64,000 nt of DNA from contig NZ_PYSY02000001.1 of NCBI RefSeq assembly GCF_003049685.1, positions 1,054,001 to 1,118,000 of the forward strand. The letters run 5' to 3'. The first letter of the stretch is position 1. Each line of letters opens with the position of its first letter. Positions 38,625 through 46,718 of the stretch are shown one piece after another. Both the position numbers and the translations under genes were made by a program. This stretch comes from Brucella pituitosa. Its GTDB lineage: Bacteria; Pseudomonadota; Alphaproteobacteria; Rhizobiales; Rhizobiaceae. The notes under the pieces were generated by a model that was given only the letters and a program-made list of their open reading frames with translations, had not been told where the DNA came from and ran no database searches.

Positions 38625-39548
38625 TTAGCCCCAACGCTTGTGGAACCACATCCACTGGCCGGGATATTCGCGCACCCAGTCTTCAACGGTGTCGTTGAGA
38701 AGCTGCGCGGTTGCGGCGATGTCGATCTCGCCCTTTTCGTCGCGCGGGAGCTCCATACGCTCTTTCAGCTCCAGGCGATAGCGACCGCCGGGCAGGCGAA
38801 TGCAGCGCGCCGGATAGACATCGCAATCATACTGGCGCGCGAGCTTTGCCAGCAGCGGATTGGTCTTCACCGGACGGTTGAAGAAGGTTGAAGGAACGCC
38901 ACGCTGGAACTTCTGGTCCACCAGCATCCCGACATTACCATCAGTGTCCAGAACGCGGGCAAGAGACCAGGCGGCACCGGCCTTGGATGGCACAAGATGC
39001 CCCATATTGGTGCGGCGCGCCTTCAGAACTGTTTTGGCAATATAGGGATTGTTCGGCGGGCGGAAGAGGGCCGTAACATCAAGGCCAAATGTACCTGCGC
39101 AAATAGGCAGAAGCTCGAAATTACCGGTATGGGCGGTGAAGAAGATATGCGGCTTCTTCTCGTCACGCAGACGTTCAAAAATCGGAATGCCGTCGACTTC
39201 GATAAGACCCGGCTCGGGCGCATTCGGATCAAAATCGAAGATTGCATCGAGGAAGATATATTCCGCGAAAAGACGCGCCATCGAGTCCCACATCTCAATG
39301 GCGATCTTCTCAATTTCAGCGTCGCTCTTCTCCGGGTAGGCATGACGAAGATTGCTGGTCGCAACCTTATGCCGTGGCGTAAGTGGTCCCACTTTACGCG
39401 CAAACCATGCCGAAAAACGGATTGCGCTTTTAGCAGGCAGCAGACGCAGCAGTGCCAGCGTCACAAACACGGCCTGCGCCCAAAGCCAGTAGTTAAACTG
39501 CTTGAGCTTACGTGACCATTTGAAGAGAAGAAGCTTAATCTTGAACAT
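38625..39548 (-). CDS. lpxXL: lipid A very-long-chain acyltransferase LpxXL
   Basis: This LpxL/HtrB-family acyltransferase transfers the C28-type hydroxy acyl chain from AcpXL to lipid A at the inner-membrane face. The 307-residue protein has an N-terminal membrane anchor (FNYWLWAQAVFVTLALLRLL), the catalytic HX4E motif in FFTAHTGNFELLP near residue 140, and a DQKFQRGVPSTFF region. Its placement as last gene of the acpXL cluster identifies it as the LpxXL type rather than general LpxL. Confidence 0.93.
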   Translation of the reverse strand: MFKIKLLLFKWSRKLKQFNYWLWAQAVFVTLALLRLLPAKSAIRFSAWFARKVGPLTPRHKVATSNLRHAYPEKSDAEIEKIAIEMWDSMARLFAEYIFLDAIFDFDPNAPEPGLIEVDGIPIFERLRDEKKPHIFFTAHTGNFELLPICAGTFGLDVTALFRPPNNPYIAKTVLKARRTNMGHLVPSKAGAAWSLARVLDTDGNVGMLVDQKFQRGVPSTFFNRPVKTNPLLAKLARQYDCDVYPARCIRLPGGRYRLELKERMELPRDEKGEIDIAATAQLLNDTVEDWVREYPGQWMWFHKRWG

Positions 39549-39554
39549 AAAGGC

Positions 39555-40583
39555 TTAGTCGATCTGCAATACGATCTTGCCGAAGACGTCGCGGCCTTCC
39601 ATGCGCTTCAAAGCGGTGCCAATGTCATCAAAGCCGACAATGGTGTCGATAACCGGATGAACAACGCCCTGCGCCATTTTCTGCATAGCATCAGCCATGT
39701 TTTCCATGCGGCAACCGAAAGAGCCGAGGATTTTAAGCTGCTGCTGGAAAAGCTGCATCAGGTTCATGTTGGTTGAAACGCCGGAGGTCGAACCACAGGT
39801 GACGAGACGTGCGCCACGCTTCATGCAGAGCATCGAACCTGCCCAGGTGTCCGCACCGACATGTTCGAACACGACATCGACGCCCTTTTTCTTGGTGAGC
39901 TTGCGCACAACACCTTCAAAGCGGTCGACGCGATAATTGATGACGTGATCAGCACCGAGCGCCTTGGCCTTTTCGATTTTGTCGTCGGAGCCAACAGTGG
40001 TGATGACCGTGCAGCCCATTTTCTTTGCAAGCTGGATTGCAGCCGAGCCAATGCCTGAACCACCGGCCTGAACCAGAACAGTTTCACCCGGCTGTAGCTT
40101 GGCATTGTCAAACAGCATATGCTCGACCGTACCGAAGGTAACAGGAGCAACCGCTGCGCCAATGGCGTCAACGCCGGGAGGTGCCGGAACGAGCAAACGT
40201 GCTGGCAGATTGACTGCTTCACATGCAAAGCCATCGAGATGGAAGCCATGAACCCCGCCGACATGTTCGCAAAGATTGTCACGACCTTCGCGGCAGGCTT
40301 TGCAGAGACCACAGGTGCGTGCGCCATAAATCGAAACAAGCTGACCCGGCAAAACATTGGATACGCCCGGGCCGATTGCATCGACCACGCCGGAGGCTTC
40401 CGCGCCGATTACCAGAGGCATTTTGCGCTTGGCAAATGCCATGCCGCGCCAACCCCATACGTCGATATGGTTGAGTGCTACAGCCTTGATCTTCACTGTC
40501 ACTTCGCCATTGCCGGGTGCAGGTGGCGGTGCAATGTCGGTCATTTCGAGACGACGATCATCGAGAAGCTGCAAGGCGCGCAT
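39555..40583 (-). CDS. adh2XL: zinc-type alcohol dehydrogenase homologue of the VLCFA cluster
   Basis: This MDR-superfamily protein of 342 residues has the structural zinc site CGLCKACREGRDNLC (four Cys, near residues 92-107), a catalytic-domain GxxxxG, and a Rossmann motif VLVQAGGSGIGSAAIQLA. In Rhizobiaceae the equivalent gene in the acpXL cluster is thought to act on the long-chain acyl substrate, for example as an enoyl or keto reductase, but the reaction is not established. It overlaps nothing and is followed by lpxXL after six bases. Confidence 0.88.
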   Translation of the reverse strand: MRALQLLDDRRLEMTDIAPPPAPGNGEVTVKIKAVALNHIDVWGWRGMAFAKRKMPLVIGAEASGVVDAIGPGVSNVLPGQLVSIYGARTCGLCKACREGRDNLCEHVGGVHGFHLDGFACEAVNLPARLLVPAPPGVDAIGAAVAPVTFGTVEHMLFDNAKLQPGETVLVQAGGSGIGSAAIQLAKKMGCTVITTVGSDDKIEKAKALGADHVINYRVDRFEGVVRKLTKKKGVDVVFEHVGADTWAGSMLCMKRGARLVTCGSTSGVSTNMNLMQLFQQQLKILGSFGCRMENMADAMQKMAQGVVHPVIDTIVGFDDIGTALKRMEGRDVFGKIVLQID

Positions 40584-40605
40584 GAATTTATCCTTTTCAA
40601 GACAT

Positions 40606-40636
40606 AATCCCGGATAGCACTCGGCTTTCCGGGATT
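40606..40636 (-). other. intercistronic hairpin between fabF1XL and adh2XL
   Basis: AATCCCGGA/TCCGGGATT, nine perfect pairs, no T-run. It lies in the 80-base spacer inside the operon and may set relative expression or mRNA stability. Confidence 0.45.
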
Positions 40637-40663
40637 ACCGAGAATATATAATTTTTAGTCCGA

Positions 40664-41941
40664 TTAATTCGGATTAGCGGTCAATACAAGGCTGGTATTC
40701 TGTCCACCAAAGCCAAATGAGTTTGAAAGCACGGCGGAAACCCGTGCATCACGCTTCACATTCGGCACAACATCCAGCGGAATTGCCGGGTCCGGATTGT
40801 CGTAATTGATGGTCGGAGGCAATGTGCCTGTTTCAATCGTCAGCAGTGAGAACACCGCTTCAATCGCACCGGCTGCGGTCAGGGTGTGACCGATCATCGA
40901 CTTGTTGGACGATACCGGGATCGAAGAGAGCTGCTCGCCAAACACGGTTGAAAGAGCGAGATATTCCATCTTGTCGTTTTCAGGCGTCGAGGTGCCATGT
41001 GCATTGACATAGGAAAGCTGATCTTCGGTCAGGCCGGCATCTGCAAGTGCTGCGCGCACGGTTCCGATTGCAGGCGAGGCATCCGGCTTTGAGCGGGTGC
41101 GGTGGAAGTCGTCAGCCTTTTCACCGCAACCGGCGAGAATGCCCAGAACTTTTGCACCGCGTGCAATCGCACTTTCAAGCGATTCCATGACCAGCGCGCC
41201 CGAACCCTCAGCCATCGCAAAGCCGTCGCGATCCTTGGAGAAAGGCTTGGAAGCCTTTTCCGGCTTGTCGTTCTGGGTGGAAAGGGCTGAAAGCAGCGAG
41301 AAACGAATGAGCGATTCAGCCGATACCGAACCGTCTGTACCAATCGAGAGAACGCGGTCGCTTTCACCACGGCGAATAGCTTCAACACCAAGCTGGATCG
41401 CAGTTGCGCCCGATGCACATGCGGTCGACAGCGTTACCGGCAGGCCGCGTGTGCCAAAGGCTTCCGACAGGCGCTCGGCAATATAGCCAAACTGCGTTGT
41501 ATTGAAGAGTTCTCCCTGACGGGCACGACGGCAAGCTTCAAGCAGAAGCTGGTAGCTGGCCGGACCTTCATCCTTGATGCTCGCATCAAGAGCAAAACGA
41601 CTCTTCCAGTCGAGTTCAACGGGAGGTGCTGCGAGGAAAAGCGGACCGCCGAAATTGGTTACGGAAAGGCCGGACTGTGCAAGGGCTTCTTCGCCTGCAA
41701 GACGTGCGAGCGCCTCGGAGAGAGCAGAGGAGCCGACATTGCTTTCAGGCAGAAAGTCGACCGTACCGGAGAAGCGTGTCTTCAGGCTTTCCGTTGGAAA
41801 ACGGGTAATTTCATGAATGCCGGAGCGTCCGCCGGTAAGGGCCGCCCAGTTGTCCTGCTTGCCCTGTCCGAGTGAAGAAACAACGCCTGCACCCGTGATA
41901 GCAACGATGGGACGGCCGAGATGGTCTGTGTATTTGGTCAT
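40664..41941 (-). CDS. fabF1XL: beta-ketoacyl-ACP synthase of the VLCFA cluster, catalytic partner
   Basis: This is the condensing enzyme for elongation of the AcpXL-bound chain to about C28. The 425-residue KAS II-type fold retains the full active site: Cys175 in LSTACASGATA, His315 in NAHGTSTPEND, Lys347 and His352 in NKSMIGHTLTAAG. The start lies one base after the fabF2XL stop (TAAGATG), so the two subunits are translated together and probably pair. Confidence 0.95.
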   Translation of the reverse strand: MTKYTDHLGRPIVAITGAGVVSSLGQGKQDNWAALTGGRSGIHEITRFPTESLKTRFSGTVDFLPESNVGSSALSEALARLAGEEALAQSGLSVTNFGGPLFLAAPPVELDWKSRFALDASIKDEGPASYQLLLEACRRARQGELFNTTQFGYIAERLSEAFGTRGLPVTLSTACASGATAIQLGVEAIRRGESDRVLSIGTDGSVSAESLIRFSLLSALSTQNDKPEKASKPFSKDRDGFAMAEGSGALVMESLESAIARGAKVLGILAGCGEKADDFHRTRSKPDASPAIGTVRAALADAGLTEDQLSYVNAHGTSTPENDKMEYLALSTVFGEQLSSIPVSSNKSMIGHTLTAAGAIEAVFSLLTIETGTLPPTINYDNPDPAIPLDVVPNVKRDARVSAVLSNSFGFGGQNTSLVLTANPN

Positions 41942-41942
41942 C

Positions 41943-43124
41943 TTATGCTCTCACCAGCTTTGCGGCACCCTCAGCGCGGGTTGCGCCGACGGTGGTGACA
42001 ATGGCTTCGCCGATCGTTCCATCAATCGCCTTTTCAGACGGGCTTAATGGTGCGAAAGCCTCACCTTTCCAAACAGAAATAGCCGCGAGAGCCAGCGCCA
42101 ACGGGAACTGAGCTTCGCGCAAATGTCCGGTCAGGTTGGCAATGCCGCGATAAGCGGCGGAAATGCCCTCAAGTGCAGCTTTTTCGGCAGCCGTTGCGTC
42201 ATGCGCGCCGGAGGCACCAGAAACCACATATGCAGGCTCCTTGCCGCCATTGGCAGCAAGCACCAGTTCACGAACCGTCTTCGTGAGATCGGCAGCATCG
42301 CGACGAACCTGTGCACTTTCGATGTTTGCGATCTCCGCATAGGCGCGGGCACCGCGCTTTTGCGCATGGTCTGCGCTTTCAAGCACAAGGAACACGCCGC
42401 CAGAGCCGGAAATCATGCCGCCACCGGCGCTGCCTTCACGGTCCCATAGGGACGCCCAGCCATCATGCTTGAGCAATCCGCCAAGCTCATGGCCGAGAAT
42501 CATGTCGAAATGTTCTGAGTTATACGATCCACCAACCAGCGCATGCGTGCTCTGGCCAGAGCGAATGCGTGCTGCCGCTGTTTCAATCGCTGAAATGCCC
42601 GAACCTTCTTCGCCCATGAATGTGCGCGATGAGCCGGTCACTTTATGGACGATGGAAATATTGCCAGCCAGCAGATTGGAAAGCTGTGCCAGAAACAGGG
42701 TAGGGCGCAGCTCGGTCGAGAGTTTCTCGTTGAGCATCACACCGCGATCGTTACTGGTCCGGCCTTCTTCGAGAATCTGCATGTCGACGGTGATGTCGCG
42801 TTCGCCGCCACCGGCGCCCACGACCATGTCCATGCTTGCGCAAAGCGCTTCGTCGTCCTTGATACCGGCATCGTCAAGCGCAAGGCCTGCCGCATAGGTG
42901 CCAAGCCGCTGCCATGTTTCCATCTGGCGCTGGTCGCCACGCTTGGGGATTTGCAAACCCCAATCGACTTCGCCCAGTGGATGAACTGTGTATGGCGCAA
43001 AGGCTTCCTTTTCGAGGCGCGGTTCTGAACCTGCTTTGGAGAAAGCATTCCAATGCGCATCCAGTCCTTCGCCTAGCGAAGAGATGATGCCAATGCCGGT
43101 GATGACGACTTTATTGCTCTGCAT
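41943..43124 (-). CDS. fabF2XL: non-catalytic KAS homologue (chain-length-factor-like) of the VLCFA cluster
   Basis: The 393-residue protein has the overall KAS II fold (KVVITGIGIISSLGEGLDAH, DMVVGAGGGERD). The nucleophile region reads MGEEGSGISAIE where active enzymes have STACSSG. By my alignment the Cys is replaced by Glu173 and the first active-site His by Ser (SGASG for NAHG). The last His remains in LTGHL. Loss of Cys with retention of the fold is what chain-length factors of type II polyketide synthases show. I infer a KS-CLF-like heterodimer with fabF1XL. Known annotation usually calls it simply beta-ketoacyl synthase. Confidence 0.85.
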   Translation of the reverse strand: MQSNKVVITGIGIISSLGEGLDAHWNAFSKAGSEPRLEKEAFAPYTVHPLGEVDWGLQIPKRGDQRQMETWQRLGTYAAGLALDDAGIKDDEALCASMDMVVGAGGGERDITVDMQILEEGRTSNDRGVMLNEKLSTELRPTLFLAQLSNLLAGNISIVHKVTGSSRTFMGEEGSGISAIETAAARIRSGQSTHALVGGSYNSEHFDMILGHELGGLLKHDGWASLWDREGSAGGGMISGSGGVFLVLESADHAQKRGARAYAEIANIESAQVRRDAADLTKTVRELVLAANGGKEPAYVVSGASGAHDATAAEKAALEGISAAYRGIANLTGHLREAQFPLALALAAISVWKGEAFAPLSPSEKAIDGTIGEAIVTTVGATRAEGAAKLVRA

Positions 43125-43235
43125 GGTTCGGTCTGCCCGTAAATGCTGTGCTTATGGATTCTATGCGTGATCCAGAAACGGAATCAGGGCGAACACGGAT
43201 GTTCACCCTTCAATACCGTCAGCTTTCGCGGCTGG

Positions 43236-43517
43236 TCAGCCCTTTTTGGCTGCGACCAGCTCGTCGATCTTGGCGCAGAGATTCTTCAGAACGAAGTATT
43301 CTTCCGTCGGCGCTTTGCCTTCGTTCACTTCCTGCGTCCATTGTTCAAGCGGAATCTTGATGCCGAATTCTTTGTCGATCGCAAATACGATGTCGAGGAA
43401 GTCGAGGCTGTCGATGCCGAGATCATCGATAGTGTGGCTATCCGGCGTGATGGTGTCACGGTCGATTTCACTGGTTTCGGCGATGATGTCGGCGACTTTG
43501 TCAAAAGTAGAGGACAA
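43236..43517 (-). CDS. acpXL: acyl carrier protein AcpXL
   Basis: This dedicated ACP carries the very long chain hydroxy fatty acid of lipid A. The 93-residue acidic protein has the phosphopantetheine site Ser37 in [12 protein letters not shown] and a longer C-terminus ([16 protein letters not shown]) than housekeeping ACP (~78 residues), as for AcpXL. It is the first gene of the minus-strand cluster. A dehydratase gene fabZXL, present in the Rhizobium cluster between acpXL and fabF2XL, is absent here: the gap is only 111 bases. Confidence 0.96.
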   Translation of the reverse strand: MSSTFDKVADIIAETSEIDRDTITPDSHTIDDLGIDSLDFLDIVFAIDKEFGIKIPLEQWTQEVNEGKAPTEEYFVLKNLCAKIDELVAAKKG

Positions 43518-43837
43518 GTTTCGATTCCTTTATTCTTGGCGATGCCACAACAGGCATACGTCTGAGTATCTGCGCGTGTCTAGCGTGTTTCCGGCGATAG
43601 GGAAAGTCATATTGCTTTCACAATAGCCAGAGCTTTGTTGGCGCATATAAGGTGCCTGCTACGTGAAGCGCAACATAAAGCGAATTACAAATTTTTGAAA
43701 TGTTTTGAAGTTCGTATCATGAATTGGGGCGAAAGCAATGTTTCATCCTTAGCATATCGAGCAGTTAGCCTCTTGCGCAGTGCGCGCCGATGCGGCTTGA
43801 TGCGGCTCTCAAAAACGCATCAGAATGGGCGAACAAA
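43518..43837. other. gap between acpXL and galM
   Basis: This holds the divergent upstream regions of acpXL and galM. I see no repeat, RNA or additional coding sequence. Several AT-rich stretches (43675-43710) could hold promoters. Confidence 0.5.
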
Positions 43838-44854
43838 GTGACAGCGGAAATTTTTGGATATGCACCGGACGGGCAGGCGGTTCATCGGCTCACAATCGCA
43901 AACGGTTCGCTGGAAGCGAAGATCATCACGTGGGGCGCAGCCGTTCAGGATTTGCGCATGGACGGGCATGATGCGCCATTGGTTATTGGCTATCGTGATT
44001 TTGCCGATTATCCGGCGCACTCGCCTCATTTAGGCGCAATTGCCGGTCGCTTTTCCAATCGCATCCGCAATGCGCGCTTTGAACTTGATGGGCAGACTTA
44101 CGAAGTCGAGGCGAATTTTCAGGGTATTCATAATCTGCATGGCGGCAGCAAAGGTCTTGGTAACCGGGTCTGGAAAGTCACCGGTTCAGGATCTGATTTC
44201 GTAACACTTGCGACACTCGCAGCCGATGGGGAGATGGGTTTTCCCGGTAATCTCAATGTAAGCTGTACCTATATGCTCAATGCAAAGGGTACGCTGATTG
44301 TGCGTCTTGAAGCCGTGACTGACAAACCTACAGTCTGCAATCTTCTCCATCACAGCTATTTCAATCTTGATGATGGTGGCGAGGGCGACATTCTCGATCA
44401 TCAGTTAAAGATCGAAGCTGGTGCCTACATGCCCGTCGATGAAGCGCTGATTCCGGATGGACGCATTTTGCCGGTCAGAGACACGCCTTATGATTTCCGC
44501 GATTTCCGTCCGATCCGTTTTGAGGAAGACGGCAAGCAGGTCGAATATGACAGCAATTTCTGCATGACTGCAGCGCGTGGTCCCTTGCGCCCCTGTGCGT
44601 CTGTTAAAAGTGCACGATCCGGCATTCGTCTTGATATCGAGACGACGGAGCCTGGCGTTCAGTTTTATGCTGGCAACACAATGGCCAATGATTGCATTGG
44701 CTTGACGGGCAAGCCTTACGGCAAACATGCAGGTTTCTGCCTGGAGCCGCAGGTCTGGCCGGGATCGCTGGAATATGCCTATGTTCCTCAGGCGATCTTG
44801 CGTCCGGGCGAAGTCTACGCCCAGACGAGCCACTTTACCTTCTCGCGGGATTAG
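43838..44854 (+). CDS. galM: aldose 1-epimerase
   Basis: It interconverts alpha and beta anomers of sugars such as galactose or glucose. The conserved pattern ITWGAAVQDLRM, the catalytic His in FQGIHNLHGGSKGL and LLHHSYFNLD, and Glu in HAGFCLEPQVWPGS are present. I prefer the GTG at 43838 (338 residues, MTAEIFGYAPDGQ). An ATG at 43790 adds 16 non-family residues. The stop TAG is the first bases of a repeat shared with the convergent kinase gene. Confidence 0.92.
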   Translation: MTAEIFGYAPDGQAVHRLTIANGSLEAKIITWGAAVQDLRMDGHDAPLVIGYRDFADYPAHSPHLGAIAGRFSNRIRNARFELDGQTYEVEANFQGIHNLHGGSKGLGNRVWKVTGSGSDFVTLATLAADGEMGFPGNLNVSCTYMLNAKGTLIVRLEAVTDKPTVCNLLHHSYFNLDDGGEGDILDHQLKIEAGAYMPVDEALIPDGRILPVRDTPYDFRDFRPIRFEEDGKQVEYDSNFCMTAARGPLRPCASVKSARSGIRLDIETTEPGVQFYAGNTMANDCIGLTGKPYGKHAGFCLEPQVWPGSLEYAYVPQAILRPGEVYAQTSHFTFSRD

Positions 44855-44932
44855 AGCGCGCTGCGCTCTAATTGTTTGTGTTGGCGCGCATCTTATCCGA
44901 AAAACGTTTCACACTTTTCGGGATGCGCCCTA
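44852..44932. repeat. palindromic repeat between galM and kinase gene
   Basis: TAGAGCGCG-CT-GCGCTCTA (module B, 44852-44871) is followed by module A ending CGGGATGCGCCCTA at 44932. The left TAG is the galM stop, and the right CTA is the reverse complement of the kinase gene's TAG stop. Confidence 0.85.
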
Positions 44933-45853
44933 AATTACCGCCTCATAAGCGGCGCGTGCGTGTTCCATAGGAGCAAGCGCGCCGCGAATTTCAACCACAC
45001 GAGCTGCAACGGCATGTGCTTTGCGTGCAGCTTCGACCGGCGATAAGCCTTCAATACGCGCGGCAAGATAACCACCGTTAAAGCTGTCACCAGCGCCGGT
45101 CGTATCAATCGCATTGGCTTTGACGGATGGAACGAGGGTTTGCTCGCCGTCTGCGATGATGAGTGCAGGCTCCGTGCCGTCCTTGACGACGATTTCCTTT
45201 ACGCCAAGACCGATAAGTCTTTCCGCACAGGCTTGAGCCGTTTCATCACCAAAGAGTGCCTGTTCATCGGGAAAGGTCGGCAGTGCTATATCGGCGACCT
45301 GCATTGCTTCGCTGATGATCTTCTTCGCCACTTCACGATCAGGCCAGAGCTGATGCCGGAAATTAGGGTCAAACGCAATGCGTGCACCTTCTTCACGGCA
45401 TTCACGTAAAATTTCGAACAAAGTTTCGCGGTGCTCCGGGAAGACAATGGCAATCGAAATGCCGGAGAAATAAATCATGTCGCGGCCGGTCAGGCTGGCT
45501 TTCAAGGCATTTCGGTCGCTTGCAAGGCGCCTTGCTGCTGCATCGCTACGCCAGTAGGTGAACGAGCGCTCTGCACCGTTGAGTGTGATCGCATATAATC
45601 CCGGATGGACGCCCTTGATGATGGGGCTTTGGGCAATGCCTATGCTATTCGATGTGAGGAAAGCGCGCTGCTTCTGCGAGAAATCATCCTCACCGAATGC
45701 GCTGACATATTCCACAGGATATGATTGGTCTGTCAGCGCGCGCATATACCAGGCGGTATTCAGCGTGTCGCCGGCATATCCCATGCGCCATTGATCATCG
45801 CCGTTACCTGAAAGCTCGATCATGCACTCACCGATCGACGCGAAGCCACCCAT
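44930..45853 (-). CDS. PfkB-family sugar kinase (2-keto-3-deoxygluconate kinase-like)
   Basis: The 307-residue ribokinase-type protein starts MGGFASIGECMIEL. I use the ATG at 45853, five to six bases after GGAG; another ATG two codons upstream lies right against it. It has YAGDTLNTAWYMRAL, the second PfkB signature DTTGAGDSFNGGYLAARIEG with the catalytic Asp, and FDPNFRHQLW, typical of KDG kinases. KDG phosphorylation in uronate or Entner-Doudoroff-type metabolism is likely but fructokinase-like substrates are not excluded. Confidence 0.85.
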   Translation of the reverse strand: MGGFASIGECMIELSGNGDDQWRMGYAGDTLNTAWYMRALTDQSYPVEYVSAFGEDDFSQKQRAFLTSNSIGIAQSPIIKGVHPGLYAITLNGAERSFTYWRSDAAARRLASDRNALKASLTGRDMIYFSGISIAIVFPEHRETLFEILRECREEGARIAFDPNFRHQLWPDREVAKKIISEAMQVADIALPTFPDEQALFGDETAQACAERLIGLGVKEIVVKDGTEPALIIADGEQTLVPSVKANAIDTTGAGDSFNGGYLAARIEGLSPVEAARKAHAVAARVVEIRGALAPMEHARAAYEAVI

Positions 45854-45983
45854 AGCCATCTCCTCATTTCTAACCGGACGTAGGCCTATACGAATTTGCA
45901 GTGATGTAAAATCCCGATGTTACCTCCCCTTTATCGACTTGCCACAATCTGCGTGTAACGATCCCGCCAAGAGAGGAATCACT

Positions 45984-46715
45984 ATGCGTTACGCGATTTA
46001 TTTCACGCCGCCTTCAGGCGATGCACTTTTGAAAGTTGCCGGCAATTGGCTTGGGCGAAGTGCATTTAGTGGGGAGCCGGTCAAGGTTCCTGCGATTCGC
46101 ACACTTGCAGCCGAAGATATTGTCGCGCTGACCGAAGAGCCGCGCCGCTATGGTTTTCATGGGACGCTAAAGGCACCTTTCCGACTGGATGAGACTTATC
46201 AGGAAAGCGATCTGCTTTCCGCGTTGATGTATTTTGCATCGTCGAGCGTGCCATTCGTTATTCCACGCTTGAAATTGCAGAACATTGGCCCGTTTTTTGC
46301 GCTCGTACCGGAAGACCCGGTGGCTGAACTCAACCAGCTTGCCAATGACGTGGTTGTTTCATTTGATCGTTTTCGGGCACCATTACGGGACGCGGAAATT
46401 GCCAAGCGTCGGCCAGAACGGCTGAGTGAAGCTCAGCGGCAGAATCTGGATCGCTGGGGTTATCCTTATGTTTTCGATGAGTTTCGGTTTCATATGACGC
46501 TGACCGGCCCAGTCGATGAAAAGCAGCGGCCACACGTCGAGCGCGTGCTCGATGATTTTTTTGCGCCTGTTCTGGATGATCCGGTTGAAATCGCCAATCT
46601 GGCACTTTTTGTTGAGCCGGAAAAAGGTGCGCCGTTCGAGATTCATTCGCTGCATCCGATGACCGGTGGTACTAAGGTGTCAAAACGGTCCTCACGGGCT
46701 GTGGGAAGGCCTTGA
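45984..46715 (+). CDS. DUF1045 phosphonate-operon protein, 2H phosphoesterase
   Basis: The ATG at 45984 follows GAGAGGA and gives 243 residues. Two HxT(L) motifs, HGTL at 59-62 and HMTL at 170-173, define a 2H phosphoesterase, a family that opens cyclic phosphodiesters or 2',5' bonds. The DUF1045 family occurs in phosphonate (C-P lyase) gene clusters. phnM follows three bases after the stop. A plausible role is cleaving the ribose 1,2-cyclic phosphate made by C-P lyase, in place of PhnP. That is inference. Confidence 0.85.
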   Translation: MRYAIYFTPPSGDALLKVAGNWLGRSAFSGEPVKVPAIRTLAAEDIVALTEEPRRYGFHGTLKAPFRLDETYQESDLLSALMYFASSSVPFVIPRLKLQNIGPFFALVPEDPVAELNQLANDVVVSFDRFRAPLRDAEIAKRRPERLSEAQRQNLDRWGYPYVFDEFRFHMTLTGPVDEKQRPHVERVLDDFFAPVLDDPVEIANLALFVEPEKGAPFEIHSLHPMTGGTKVSKRSSRAVGRP

Positions 46716-46718
46716 GGG

